In this document: positions 43,271 to 53,600 of the stretch, piece after piece | How positions within the stretch are numbered: position 1 is the stretch's first letter | How the letters are laid out: every line of letters begins with the position of its first letter | Source of the DNA: VXYL01 sp964348085 | GTDB lineage: Bacteria > Pseudomonadota > Gammaproteobacteria > Pseudomonadales > Azotimanducaceae | Reading direction: 5' to 3' | Length of the DNA stretch: 64,000 bases | Assembly (NCBI GenBank): GCA_964348085.1 | Contig: CAYGBI010000006.1 | Coordinates: 11,803 to 75,802, forward strand | Made by a program: the position numbers and the translations under genes | Notes under the pieces: model-generated | What the model saw: the letters and a program-made list of their open reading frames with translations, nothing else | Told to the model about the DNA's origin: nothing | The model's database searches: none

Positions 43271-43785
43271 CGCGCCGGCGTTACGGACATACTTGGCGTC
43301 ACAGGCGACCCGGATGCCTTCGGCGTGTCTGTCGAGGCGTTCATTATTAACCAGTAGCGTGGTGATCGTCACCGGCGACGCGTTGCAATGCGCGGCCAGA
43401 TCGACGTGTCGTCCGATAGGTCGCTACATAGGACTCGTCAACGGCCTCGAATGGACATAAATAAGCAGCTCAGCGACGAACGCTCGTTGGCGCTTCTGCC
43501 AGAACGTGTAGGACTGCGTGGCCGAGACAGCGCCTCGTCGTTTGCCGAGTGCGCCCAAGGCGCGGCTTCGTCCGCGAGCGCTACAACTTCGACCTGCGCA
43601 CCAACGAGCTCACCACGGCGCTCGTGCCGAATCCCACCGCTGGCACCGAGCACGCTTTCAGCGTCTATCGCTTAGCGGGCGACCCCGTCGGGCCGCTGCT
43701 AGTGCTGCGTGAACGTCTGGATAGGTCGCCGAGACCCCAAAAAAGTGTTGCGACGGAGAATGATTCGCGTTTACATTAGTGCGCT
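43271..43785. other. Intergenic region with a possible gene remnant
   Basis: About 515 bp. On the plus strand, 43549-43720 encodes GFVRERYNFDLRTNELTTAL and HAFSVYRLAGDP, which has the look of true protein sequence but lacks a plausible beginning or continuation. I cannot assign a family. The rest shows no gene. Confidence 0.35.
43756..43774 (+). promoter_or_regulatory. Possible Fur box upstream of bfd
   Basis: GAGAATGATTCGCGTTTAC matches the 19-bp Fur consensus GATAATGATAATCATTATC at 12 positions and ends 11 bp before the bfd start. bfd is commonly iron-regulated. A weak match, to be treated as a suggestion. Confidence 0.35.
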
Positions 43786-43974
43786 ATGTACGTTTGTGTC
43801 TGCCACGCCGTCCGCGACACCGAGATTCGCCAAGCTTTGGCGGCCGGTGCCGAGGACGTCGAGCAACTCGCCGAACAGCTTGGCGTGGGCACAGGCTGCG
43901 GTTCCTGTCGCGAGCACGCCGCGGCACTGATCGAAGAGTACACCGAGCAAGCACCGCTGCATTACGCCGCCTGA
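43786..43974 (+). CDS. bfd: Bacterioferritin-associated ferredoxin-like [2Fe-2S] protein
   Basis: 62 residues. MYVCVCHAVRD supplies CxC and GTGCGSCREHA supplies CxxC, the Bfd [2Fe-2S] arrangement (Cys4, Cys6, Cys38, Cys41). Bfd delivers electrons to bacterioferritin to release stored iron; no bfr gene is in the window. A weak Fur-like site precedes it. Confidence 0.92.
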   Translation: MYVCVCHAVRDTEIRQALAAGAEDVEQLAEQLGVGTGCGSCREHAAALIEEYTEQAPLHYAA

Positions 43975-43992
43975 GGCAGTTCGCAACCGTCC

Positions 43993-44742
43993 ATGAACAT
44001 ACTCGTCACCGGTATGAGCGGCCTGATCGGTGGTGTGACGCGGCGACGGCTGGCGTCCGAGGCACAGCTTTCCGCCCTGAACCGCAGCGACGTGCAAGGC
44101 GTTCCGACGACCCGGGCGGAGCTCGTCGACTACGATGCCATTCGCCCTGCTTTCGACGGTCAAGATGTGGTGATTCACTTGGCCGCCAAGGCCGGCGAGA
44201 ACTTCACTTGGGACGAGTTCGTGCAGACCAACATCGTCGGCACGCGCAACGTGCTTAAGGCGGCGCGCGATGCCGGCTGCAAGCGGCTGGTTTTCGCGAG
44301 CAGTGGCGCCACGGTGTCCGGTTGGGAACTCGTTGAACCGTACAAGGCGCTGGTCGAGGGCCGTTACCAAGACGCACCGAACGAGTGGCCGCTAATCCGT
44401 CACGACATGGCGACCCGGCCCACGGGCGTCTATGGCGCGACCAAGGTTTGGGGCGAGGCGATTTGTCGCCACTTCGCAGATACATCGGCACTGTCCGTGC
44501 TGTGCTTGCGTATCGGCTACGTCAACGCCGAGGACAAGCCCTCGGCGCCACGGCACTTCTCGGTTTGGTGCTCTCAGCGCGACATCGCCGCGGCCATTGA
44601 AGGCTGCGTCTATGCGCGCGACGACATCACCTTCGACACTGTGTTCGCCACGTCGCAAAACCGCTGGGGCTATCGAGACTTGTCGCACGCCTTGGCGATC
44701 ATCGGATTCGAGCCGGAGGACGCCGCGGAAGACTACCGCTAG
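43993..44742 (+). CDS. NAD(P)-dependent epimerase/dehydratase (extended SDR)
   Basis: 249 residues. Dinucleotide site ILVTGMSGLIGG at the start, VVIHLAAKAG, TNIVGTRNVLKAARDAGCKRLVFASSGA and the catalytic YGATK. Length and pattern resemble uronate dehydrogenases and small NAD-epimerases, but the substrate is not clear. It follows bfd by 18 bp. Its stop codon forms one edge of the dispersed hairpin repeat shared with the convergent dehydrogenase gene. Confidence 0.88.
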   Translation: MNILVTGMSGLIGGVTRRRLASEAQLSALNRSDVQGVPTTRAELVDYDAIRPAFDGQDVVIHLAAKAGENFTWDEFVQTNIVGTRNVLKAARDAGCKRLVFASSGATVSGWELVEPYKALVEGRYQDAPNEWPLIRHDMATRPTGVYGATKVWGEAICRHFADTSALSVLCLRIGYVNAEDKPSAPRHFSVWCSQRDIAAAIEGCVYARDDITFDTVFATSQNRWGYRDLSHALAIIGFEPEDAAEDYR

Positions 44743-44850
44743 CCGGTAAGTCGGACTTGGCGGCGTCAGCCGCGAAGTCCGACGGAGTGATAGGGCGGCT
44801 TGGGCTGGGGCGAAAGGCGGCGCCGAACGGCGACGGCTTTCGTGGCGCTA
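44740..44850 (-). repeat. Dispersed hairpin repeat, copy d, between convergent genes
   Basis: Best-preserved copy. Arms GTCGGACTT (44750-44758) and AAGTCCGAC (44775-44783) pair perfectly; inside them GCGGC and GCCGC pair around a GTCA loop. The other part is GGGCGAAAGGCGGCGCCGAA to TTTCGTGGCGCTA. The element spans exactly from the epimerase stop to the dehydrogenase stop, so it probably terminates both transcripts. Confidence 0.9.
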
Positions 44851-45945
44851 CGGCGCGGGATCGACGCGAATCACCCGTCCTCTAGGGGAGTCCGTAAGGA
44901 TGTACAGCCGGCCGTCCGGTCCGGTGCGCACGTCGCGCAGGCGCTCGCCGATCTCCTCGAATAGGCGGTGCTGGCCCGCCACTTGGCCATCCGCCAAGTC
45001 GATGCGTTCGACGTAGTTGAACACCAACGAAGTGACGAACAGATCGCCACGCCAATCGGGGAACGCATCGCCGTCGTACCAAGTCATGCCGGCGGGGGCG
45101 ATGGACGGTGTCCAGTGCAATAGCGGCTGCTCGGTGCCCGCGTATTCCTTGAAGGGAGAGATCAGCGCGCCGTTGTAGTCGATGCCGAAGGTGGCGAGGG
45201 GCCAGCCGTAGTTCTTGCCGGGCTCAAGCGCGTTCAACTCGTCGCCCCCGCGTGGACCGTGTTCGTGCAGGTAAACGACCTGCGACCGTCCCGACTCCGT
45301 CGGCGCCGCCACCAGCCCTTGCGGATTGCGGTGACCGTAGGTCCAAATCTCGTCGCGCGCATCGGCATTGCCAACGAACGGATTGTCCGGCGGAATCGAG
45401 CCGTCGTCGTTCAAGCGCACCACCTTGCCAAACAGATTGTCGAGCCGTTGCGGCTGCTCTCGATAGAGAAAGCCGTCGCCCGTGGCCACGAGCAAGGTGC
45501 CATCGGCGAGGAATAGGATGCGCCCGCCGTAGTGCATCGGCGTTTCCTTCAACGGATCGACGGTAAAGATGGGTTCTAAGTCACTGATCGCCGAGCCGTC
45601 GAAACGGGCGCGGGCGACGCGGGTGCCGTTCGCCTTCGGCGTACCGTGCGCATAGCTCAAGTAAAGCAAGGCGTTGTCGGCGAAGTTGGGATGCAGAGCG
45701 ACATCGAACAGGCCGCCTTGACTGCGCACATAAACCGGCGGCACGCCGGCCACCGGGCGCGGATCGAGCGTACCGTCGCGGACGATGCGCAAGCTCCCCG
45801 CCCGCTCCGTCACAAGCAGATCGCCGCCCGGCAGGAATGCGACGCACCAAGGATGGTCCAAGCCTTCGGCGATGGTGGTCAGGCGATAGTCGCCGCCCGC
45901 TTGCAACGCTAAAACGCCAACCGCCGCCACCAACAATCCGCGCAT
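44848..45945 (-). CDS. PQQ-dependent sugar (glucose/sorbosone-type) dehydrogenase
   Basis: 365 residues. Signal peptide MRGLLVAAVGVLALQAGGDY; then the six-bladed soluble GDH propeller: GLDHPWCVAFLPGGDLLVTERAG, GGLFDVALHPNF, MHYGGRILFLADGTLLVATGD, IWTYGHRNPQGLV, LHEHGPRGGDELNAL and SIAPAGMTWYDGD. It resembles periplasmic aldose dehydrogenase YliI. It oxidises sugars with PQQ as cofactor, passing electrons to quinone or cytochrome carriers. No pqq genes nearby. Confidence 0.93.
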   Translation of the reverse strand: MRGLLVAAVGVLALQAGGDYRLTTIAEGLDHPWCVAFLPGGDLLVTERAGSLRIVRDGTLDPRPVAGVPPVYVRSQGGLFDVALHPNFADNALLYLSYAHGTPKANGTRVARARFDGSAISDLEPIFTVDPLKETPMHYGGRILFLADGTLLVATGDGFLYREQPQRLDNLFGKVVRLNDDGSIPPDNPFVGNADARDEIWTYGHRNPQGLVAAPTESGRSQVVYLHEHGPRGGDELNALEPGKNYGWPLATFGIDYNGALISPFKEYAGTEQPLLHWTPSIAPAGMTWYDGDAFPDWRGDLFVTSLVFNYVERIDLADGQVAGQHRLFEEIGERLRDVRTGPDGRLYILTDSPRGRVIRVDPAP

Positions 45946-45988
45946 GGCGCTTCCCTAAACTATCGAAGACGGTCACTATACAACTACT

Positions 45989-46315
45989 ATGCCTTGGCTT
46001 CGCCGAGTACTCGCATTCCTCCTCGCGGTCGCGATCAGCGCTGCCTTGGCATCCGTGTCGTCGACCCACTTCGTGCTTGCCGCGCTTGCCGACATCGGTG
46101 CGAACATCGATTTCGCCGACCGGGTGCGCGCTTACTGGCACGACCTACTCGGCATGGGGACCCTGTTCGGCATCGTCGTCGCCGTCGGCTTCCTCGTCGC
46201 GTTTCCCGTGGCAACGCTCCCCGCCCGCTACTGGCCCGCTGGGCGCACCGCCTGCTACGCTGCCGCCGGCGCGACGGCCATCACCGTCGCACTCCTCGCC
46301 ATGCAGTACTTTTAG
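45989..46315 (+). CDS. Small membrane protein
   Basis: 108 residues with three or four hydrophobic stretches: LAFLLAVAISAALASV, MGTLFGIVVAVGFLVAFPV, and ACYAAAGATAITVALLAM at the end. A putative inner-membrane protein without a recognised family. Divergent from the sugar dehydrogenase gene by about 40 bp. Confidence 0.65.
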   Translation: MPWLRRVLAFLLAVAISAALASVSSTHFVLAALADIGANIDFADRVRAYWHDLLGMGTLFGIVVAVGFLVAFPVATLPARYWPAGRTACYAAAGATAITVALLAMQYF

Positions 46316-46320
46316 AGATC

Positions 46321-46455
46321 ATGCCCATAGCCGGCGCGCGAAGTTCGGCGGGCATCATCGGGCAAGCCGCGGCCGGCGCCGTCGGCGGACTCGCGTTCGC
46401 CCTCGCCAGCAAGCAACATCGCCCCAAGCCGAACCCTATGCAGACGCGGAGCTGA
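46321..46455 (+). CDS. Possible 44-residue membrane peptide
   Basis: Begins MPIAGARSSAGIIGQAAAGA, has a glycine/alanine-rich helix (GIIGQAAAGAVGGLAFALAS) and a basic tail (KQHRPKPNPMQTRS). It sits between two real genes with short gaps. Low certainty because of its size. Confidence 0.35.
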   Translation: MPIAGARSSAGIIGQAAAGAVGGLAFALASKQHRPKPNPMQTRS

Positions 46456-46461
46456 TCAAAC

Positions 46462-47493
46462 ATGTCTTTGTCGAACCCCATCGCCCTGCGCGGCGCCCCC
46501 GGTTCTCCCTACACCCGAAAGATGCTCGCGGTATTGCGCTACCGTCGCATTCCATACCGTTTCCTCGTCGCTTTGTGGTCGCAAGATCAGCGGTTGCCGC
46601 GACCGAAGGTCGACTTGCTGCCCACCTTCTATTTCGAGAACGAGGCGGGGGAGCTAGAGGCGGTGGTCGATTCCACGCCCATCATCCGCACCTTGGAGGA
46701 GCGAGCGCTCGGGCGTTCGGTCATTCCGACCGATCCGGTGCTCGCGTTTGTGAATTACCTGCTCGAAGACTACGGGGATGAGTGGCTGACCAAACCCATG
46801 TTCCACTACCGCTGGCACTACCATGAGGATATCGAGCTCGCCGGCGAAATCCTGCCGCGCTGGCGCGACTTGATGGCGAGCGACGACGAGATCGCGGCTA
46901 GGTCGCGTTTCGTGAGAGAGCGGCAGATCGGCCGTCTGTATGTGGTCGGCAGCAACGAGACCACCACACCGGTTATCGAAGACAGCTATGCGCGTTTTCT
47001 GAGCTGCCTTAACGAGCACATCCAAAACGGTCCTTTCCTATTCGGACGCCGCCCCGCCGCCGCCGACTTCGCGCTGTACGGCCAATTGACGCAACTCGCG
47101 GCCTTCGATCCCACGCCATCGAAGGTGACCGCGGCGACAGCGCCGCGCGTGCTTGCATGGGTGCAAACCGTGGACGACCTCTCCGGCCTCGAGCCGACGC
47201 ACGACGACTGGGTCTCGCGCGATGCGTTGCCGGCGACGCTTAAGGCGCTGTTGGCCGAGGCCGGCAAGACCTACGTGCCGGCGTTGCTCGCCAACGCTCG
47301 CGCCATCGAGTCCGGCGCGGACCAAGTGGAAACGGTGATCGACGGCAAGCCGTGGGTGCAGCGCCCCTTCCCCTACCAAGCGAAATGCCTCGTCTGGGTG
47401 CGTCAGCAGTACGCGCGCCTCGACGGCGCCGATCGCGCGGCGGTCGACGACCTGCTTGCCGATACGGGCTGCGAAGCGCTGTTCAGCAAGTAG
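46462..47493 (+). CDS. Glutathione S-transferase family protein
   Basis: 343 residues, longer than typical GSTs. N-terminal thioredoxin-fold domain: LRGAPGSPYTRKMLAVLRYR, then LPTFYFENEAGELEAVVDSTPIIRTLE with the cis-Pro/DSTPI pattern. C-terminal helical domain: GPFLFGRRPAAADFALYGQL. The final about 100 residues (KTYVPALLANARAIESGADQ, KPWVQRPFPYQAKC) are an extension seen in a subset of proteobacterial GSTs. Cytosolic; substrate unknown. Confidence 0.9.
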   Translation: MSLSNPIALRGAPGSPYTRKMLAVLRYRRIPYRFLVALWSQDQRLPRPKVDLLPTFYFENEAGELEAVVDSTPIIRTLEERALGRSVIPTDPVLAFVNYLLEDYGDEWLTKPMFHYRWHYHEDIELAGEILPRWRDLMASDDEIAARSRFVRERQIGRLYVVGSNETTTPVIEDSYARFLSCLNEHIQNGPFLFGRRPAAADFALYGQLTQLAAFDPTPSKVTAATAPRVLAWVQTVDDLSGLEPTHDDWVSRDALPATLKALLAEAGKTYVPALLANARAIESGADQVETVIDGKPWVQRPFPYQAKCLVWVRQQYARLDGADRAAVDDLLADTGCEALFSK

Positions 47494-47547
47494 TCGCAAC
47501 CCGCTTCGGTCTCGACGCTCAGGAGAACATCCGGCCATAATCCGGCC

Positions 47548-48957
47548 ATGTATTCGACCGAACGCGTGCTCGCTGGATTGGCGATGGCCTCCGCCATTGT
47601 GTCGTTCTTCTTCGCCGCCTGTTCGCGCAACGACGGCGACTCGGCGCCGCTTGTCGAACTGGAACTCGGTACCGCGGATGCCGAGGTGTCGGAACTGCTA
47701 CGCGAGTTGGCGGCGGCGGCGCACGCCGAACCCGAGGTCGGTACCCTATGGGGCGAATTGGGCATGGCGCAGGAGGTCAACGGATTCGTCGAGGGGGCGC
47801 TCGTAAGTTACCGAAAAGCAGCGGCGCTGGACCCGGCGGAGCCGTGTTGGCCGTATTACCAAGCCCTCCTGCGCGCCGGCCGCGGCGAGTTGGAAGCGGC
47901 GCTCGAACACATGGCGACGTCGCTCGCTCTCGACGACGGCCACCCGCCCGCGTGGCTGTGGCTCGGCAATTGGCTTCTCGACTTGGACCGAGCCGGCGAG
48001 GCGGACAAGGCGTTCGCCACCGCCGCCAAGCTCGGCGCCGGCGCACCGGCCGCCGTCGGGCGCGCCCGCGTCCTGTTGCGGCAGGAACAGGCGGCCGAGG
48101 CGCGCGACGCCCTCGAAGACTTGACGCGGCGTCACTCGCACTCGTATGTGTTCAAGTTGCTCGCCGAAGCGCATATGCGGCTCGGGGATACCGGTCAGGC
48201 GCAGTTGGCGTTGGCGAAGGTGGAAGACGCCGGCCCGCTGCGCTGGCCGGATCAGCGAAGCGAAGCGAAGAAAGCATACGAAGCCAGCGTGAGTGTCCGC
48301 TTGGCCACGGTCAGGCAGGCGTTGGCGGCCGGCGAACCGGCACAGGCGCTGGCGGAGGCGACCGTGCTCCAGCGGCGCCACCCGGACCATCAGGGATTGC
48401 TCGGCGCGTTGAGCGAAGCGTACCGGCAGCTCGGCCAGCCGGAGCGGCGGCTTGACGTGCTTCGGCACGCCGTCGCCGCCCATCCGGACAGCTATTCGTT
48501 CCACCTCCAACTCGCCGAGCATTTCATCGAAACCGGCGACCGGACGCTCGCCACGCGCCATCTCGACCGAGTGATCGAACTCAACCCGACCGTGGCTTGG
48601 GCGCATGCGCAAAAAGGGCTGCTGTTGCTGGAGCAGAACCAACCGGACGCCGCGCTCGCGCACTTTCAGGCGGCGATCCGCGAAGACCCGAACCGAGCAC
48701 AGAGCTACTACTACGCCGGCATGGTCGCGGCATCGCAGCGGCGTTGGACGCAAGCGATCGACTTTTTCGGCGGTGCCGTGCGGGTGGATCCGCAGTTCAC
48801 ACTCGCCTACCTCGGCCTCGGCAGGTCGCTCACCGAGGCCGGGCGTTACGACCAAGCGCACGCGGCGTTGGCAGACGCGCAGCGCTTGGGCTCGCACCCG
48901 GGCGAGGTGAAAGCAGCACTAGCGTCGCTGCACCACCGGCGCGGCAGCGGTGGCTGA
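47548..48957 (+). CDS. TPR lipoprotein, type 1 (cluster 2, first copy)
   Basis: 469 residues. Signal LAGLAMASAIVSFFFAACSRN with a lipobox Cys. TPR units throughout, including EPCWPYYQALLRAGRGELEAAL, LGNWLLDLDRAGEADKAF, and an ending LGSHPGEVKAALASL. It matches the TPR lipoproteins at 39834 and 55483 in order and length. The stop overlaps the CRTAC1 gene by eight bases, repeating the arrangement of cluster 1. Confidence 0.9.
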   Translation: MYSTERVLAGLAMASAIVSFFFAACSRNDGDSAPLVELELGTADAEVSELLRELAAAAHAEPEVGTLWGELGMAQEVNGFVEGALVSYRKAAALDPAEPCWPYYQALLRAGRGELEAALEHMATSLALDDGHPPAWLWLGNWLLDLDRAGEADKAFATAAKLGAGAPAAVGRARVLLRQEQAAEARDALEDLTRRHSHSYVFKLLAEAHMRLGDTGQAQLALAKVEDAGPLRWPDQRSEAKKAYEASVSVRLATVRQALAAGEPAQALAEATVLQRRHPDHQGLLGALSEAYRQLGQPERRLDVLRHAVAAHPDSYSFHLQLAEHFIETGDRTLATRHLDRVIELNPTVAWAHAQKGLLLLEQNQPDAALAHFQAAIREDPNRAQSYYYAGMVAASQRRWTQAIDFFGGAVRVDPQFTLAYLGLGRSLTEAGRYDQAHAALADAQRLGSHPGEVKAALASLHHRRGSGG

Positions 48958-50617
48958 GCCCCGATACGCTTGCGCCGCGTTGCTGCTGCTGTTGCCGTGC
49001 GCAGTTGGCTGTTCGCCGCAAGGCGTCCCAAGCGACGTGGCACCGCCTTGGTTCGAGGATGAGGCGATGCTTCGCGGCATCGACTTCCGACACGTACCCG
49101 GCGCTTCGGAGCGTTACCTGATGCCGGAGATCATGGGTGGCGGCGCGGCGCTCTTGGACGTGGACGGCGACGGCGACTTGGACGCCTACCTAGTACAGTC
49201 CGGCCAATCGCCCGTTACGGCGTCGTCCTCGCCTGCGGTCGGCAATCAACTGTTCCTGAACGAGGGCGACGGCACATTCGTCCCGGCGCGGGAATCGGGC
49301 GCGGAAGACCCCGGCTACGGCATGGGCGTGACCGCCGGCGACTACGACAACGACGGCGACATAGACCTCTACGTCACCAATGTCGGTGCCAACGTACTGC
49401 TCCGCAACGACGGCAACGGCCGATTCGAGGACGTAACGGAGTTCGCCAGCGTCGGCGACCCGGGCTGGGGGACCGCCGCGCTGTTCGCGGATCTGGACAA
49501 CGACGACGACTTGGATTTGTTCGTCGTCAACTATGTGAACTGGTCGCTTGGCATCGAACGCGACTGCTACGACTACGGCACCGGCGCACGCAACTACTGC
49601 GATCCCGACAACTACGACGCGCCGACGCACGACCGGCTGTACCGCAACGACGGCGACGGCACGTTCACCGATGTCAGCATCGAGGCGGGCCTCGGTGGCG
49701 TGCGGGGCAACGGCTTAGGCGCCATCAGCGCGGACTTCGACCGAGACGGCCGATTGGACGTCTTCGTCGCCAACGACAAGACGATGGACCGGTTGTGGCT
49801 CAACCAAGGCGAGCTGCTCTTCCGCGACGAAGCCCTGCTGTGGGGTTGCGCCATGGACGACCACGGCGTCGCCAAGGCCGGCATGGGCGTCGCCGCTGCG
49901 GACACCGACAACGACGGCGACAGCGAGCTGCTCGTGGTCAACATCGAGGGCGAGACGGATTCGTTCTTTCGCAACGAGGGCGCGTATTTCACCGACGCGA
50001 CGGCAACGGTCGGCTTGGCGACGACGAGCCGCGGCTACACCCGCTTCGGCGTCGCGCTCGCCGACTTCGACAACGATGGGCGGCTAGATCTGTACGAGGC
50101 GAACGGTCGCGTCGCGTATTCGCCGGAGGCGCAGGCGAGCGACGTGTTCGCGGAGCCGAACCTGCTCTTTCGGGGGCGGGACGGTGGCAGGTTCGACTTG
50201 GTGGCCTCGGCCAGCAGGGCGCTCTTGCACACCAGTCGCGCCTTGGCCGTCGGCGATGTGGACGGCGACGGCGGATTGGATCTCTTGGTGGCGAACCGAG
50301 ACGCCCCTCCGTATTTGCTGATGAACCGCGTCGCCGGCGACAACGGCTGGCTCGGCTTCCGCGTTCTGTCGCGCACCGGACGCGACGCATACGGTGCGAC
50401 CGTGTCGGCGATGATCGGGACGACGCGGGTCTATCGCGACGTGCAGGTCGGCGGCAGCTACTTGGCGTCGCACACGCCAATCGTGCATTTCGGTTTGGGC
50501 GGGGAAAGCGTGGCCCGCACCGTCACTGTGCGTTGGCCGGGTGGCGCAATCGAGGCATTCGGCGATTTCTCCGCAGGGGGGTTGGTCGAACTTCGTCGCG
50601 GCGCCGGCGTCCATTAG
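48950..50617 (+). CDS. CRTAC1-family lipoprotein, type 1 (cluster 2, first copy)
   Basis: 555 residues from GTG. Signal MAEPRYACAALLLLLPCAVG with a Cys-Ser lipobox. FG-GAP calcium loops (LDVDGDGDLDAYLVQ, GDYDNDGDIDLYVTN, DLDNDDDLDLFVVNYV); Cys pair in ERDCYDYGTGARNYCDP; ASPIC/UnbV domain ending VTVRWPGGAIEAFGDFSAGG. Partner of the preceding TPR lipoprotein. Exported, role unknown. Confidence 0.92.
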   Translation: MAEPRYACAALLLLLPCAVGCSPQGVPSDVAPPWFEDEAMLRGIDFRHVPGASERYLMPEIMGGGAALLDVDGDGDLDAYLVQSGQSPVTASSSPAVGNQLFLNEGDGTFVPARESGAEDPGYGMGVTAGDYDNDGDIDLYVTNVGANVLLRNDGNGRFEDVTEFASVGDPGWGTAALFADLDNDDDLDLFVVNYVNWSLGIERDCYDYGTGARNYCDPDNYDAPTHDRLYRNDGDGTFTDVSIEAGLGGVRGNGLGAISADFDRDGRLDVFVANDKTMDRLWLNQGELLFRDEALLWGCAMDDHGVAKAGMGVAAADTDNDGDSELLVVNIEGETDSFFRNEGAYFTDATATVGLATTSRGYTRFGVALADFDNDGRLDLYEANGRVAYSPEAQASDVFAEPNLLFRGRDGGRFDLVASASRALLHTSRALAVGDVDGDGGLDLLVANRDAPPYLLMNRVAGDNGWLGFRVLSRTGRDAYGATVSAMIGTTRVYRDVQVGGSYLASHTPIVHFGLGGESVARTVTVRWPGGAIEAFGDFSAGGLVELRRGAGVH

Positions 50618-50621
50618 CGAC

Positions 50622-53600
50622 ATGCGCTCGAACGCCCCCCTCTGCCTTGCCCTATTCGCCTTGGCGGGAGAGGTTCATGGCGAAGTCCGCTTCGTGGATG
50701 CAGCGGCAGCGGCCGGCCTCGATTTCATCCATCAAAGCGGGCGACACGGCGAACTGTGGACCGTCGAGATCACCGGCGCCGGCGGCGCCGTGCTCGACTT
50801 TGACGGCGACGGCTGGCTAGACGTGTGGCTCGTTCAAGGCGGCCCGCTGCTGGCGCGCGCCGAGGCGGAGCGCGATGGCGACCTGCCCAACGACCGGCTG
50901 TTCCGCAACGTCGGCAAGGGCGAGTTGCGCTTCGAGGACATCACCGAACAGGCGGGCGTGGCGGCCATCGGCTACGGCATGGGCATCGCCACCGGCGACA
51001 TCGACAACGACGGCGACTTGGATGTCTTCCTAGCGAACTTCGGGGCCAATCAGTTGTTCGAGAACATCGGTGGTGGGCGTTTCAAGGACATCACCGACGC
51101 CGCCGGCATCGGCGGCGAGGCCTGGTCCATCGCGGCCAGTTTCGCGGACATCAACGGCGACGGCTGGCTAGACCTGTACGTCGGCAATTACCTCGACTTC
51201 CCTCTGCAAGACTACCGCCCTTGTCGCCGGTGGTCTTCCCGACCGACCTACTGCGCGCCGAGCAACTTCGATCCCGTTTCAGATCGCCTGTACCGCAACC
51301 TCGGCAACGGCCGCTTCGCGGACATCAGCGTCGCCGCCGGCATCGCCGGGCCGTACGGCGGCGCCATGAGCGTGGTCGCGGAAGACTTCAACGGCGACGG
51401 TGCCACCGACTTCTATGTCGCCAACGACGGAGTGGACAACCTACTCTGGCTGAACCGGGGCGATGGACGCTTCGAGGAAGGTGCCTTGCTGGCCGGCGTC
51501 GCCGTCAACGCCGACGGCAAGGCCGAGGCGAGCATGGGCATCGCCGTGGCGGACTTCGACCACGATGACGACGCGGACCTGTTCGTAACGCACGACATCA
51601 AGGAGAGCAACACGCTCTATGTAAACGACGGCGCTGGCTGGTTCGAGGACCGCTCCGTCGCCAGCGGCGTCGCCGTGCCAAGTCTGCCCCACACGGCGTT
51701 CGGCACGGGCTGGGTGGATGTGGACAACGACGGCGACTTGGACATCATCAATGTGAACGGTGCCGTCGCCATCATCGAACGGCAACTCGCCGCCGGCATC
51801 GAGCCGCCGTTGCGCCAGGCCGACCAGCTCCTGCTCAACGAAGGCGGCACCTACGTGGTCGCCAACGGCGGACCGGCCTTCGCCCACCACGACATCGGTC
51901 GCGGCGCCGCGTTCGGCGATCTGGACAATGACGGCGACATCGATGTGGTGGTCGCCAACAACGACGGACCGGCCCGCCTCTACCGCAACGACACCGCGGG
52001 CGGCAACTACCTAGGCGTCACCCTGCTGGGCGGCGACGACACGCCAAGCGCCCTTGGCGCGCTCGTGCGGCTCGACGGCGAGCGGGGGCAGCGCCGGCGC
52101 GTGCGCACCGACGGCAGCTACGCATCCGCCAGCGACCCGCGCTTGCTCTTTGGACTCGGTGGCGAAGCCGCACCGCAGTTCGTACGCGTGCGCTGGCCGG
52201 ATGCGAGCGAGGAACGTTTCGGGCCGCTCGCAGTCAACCGCTACCACGTACTGCGCTATGGTCAGGGGGATGCGCGCCCCTCGGTCTCGGAGGGGCGAGG
52301 AAAGGATCCGACACCCGGCGTGCGGTTTACGGAGGTGGCGGCAAGCGCCGGGGTCGACTTCGTACACGACAACGGCGGCGCCGGGGAACGTTGGCTCGCG
52401 GAGATCATGGGCGCCGGGGCCGCGGTGTTCGACTTTGACGGCGACGCTCGCTTGGACATTTGGCTGGTGCAAGGGGGGCCGCTCGCCAGACGCGGCCAAG
52501 GGGGCGAACAGCGCTTGCCGAGCGATCGCCTCTACCGCAACATCAGCGAGGCCGACCTTCGTTTCCAAGACGTAACGGCAGACGCCGGCGTTCTCGCCAC
52601 TGGCTACGGTATGGGCATCGCCACCGGCGACATTGACAACGACGGCGATGTGGACGTGTTCCTGGCGAACTTCGGCGCCAACCAGCTTTACGAGAACTTG
52701 GGAGGCCGATTCCGGGACATCACCGAGCAGGCCGGTGTCGCCGGCGACGAATGGTCGGTCAGCGCGAGCTTCGCCGACATCGACGGTGACGGGCATCTGG
52801 ATCTGTACGTCGCCAACTACGTGGACTTCAGCCTGAGCAAGCACAAGGTCTGTCGAGATTTCGCATCCCGCCCCACCTTCTGCACGCCGGAAAGCTATTC
52901 GCCACTCTCGGACCGCCTGTATCGCAACTTGGGCGATGGACGTTTCGCCGACATCTCCGCGGCCGCCGGTATCGACGCCGCCTCTGCCAGCGGCCTTGGC
53001 GTGGTCGCCGACGACTTTGACGGCAACGGCAAGACGGACTTCTACGTCGCCAACGACCCGGCGGACAACCTGCTGTGGCTGAATCAAGGCGACGGCCGCT
53101 TCGTCGACCACGCCTTGCCGGCCGGCGCGGCAGTGAACGGCGACGGCGACGCCGAGGCCAGCATGGGCGTCGACGCGGCGGACCACGATCAAGACTGCGA
53201 TGTGGATCTATTCCTCACTCACCTCGTCGCCGAAACCAACACCCTGTACGGCGGGGACGGGGCAGGCGGGTTCGCCGATGTCACGAACGCCAGCGGCTTG
53301 GCGGCGAGCAGCGGCCCGTTCACGGGATTCGGCACCGGCTGGTTCGATGCCGACAACGACGGCGACTTGGACCTCTTCAGCGCCAACGGCGCGGTCACCG
53401 AGATCGAGGCACAGCTCGCCGACGGCTTGCCGCACCCGTTCAAGCAACGCAACCAAGTTTGGCTGAACGATGGCCAAGGCCGTTATCGAGAGGCGCGTGG
53501 CGGCGCACTCGACGTGCAGGAAGCCAGTCGCGGCGCCGCTTTCGGCGACTTGGACAACGACGGCGATATCGACATCGTGGTCACCAACAACCGCGGGCCG

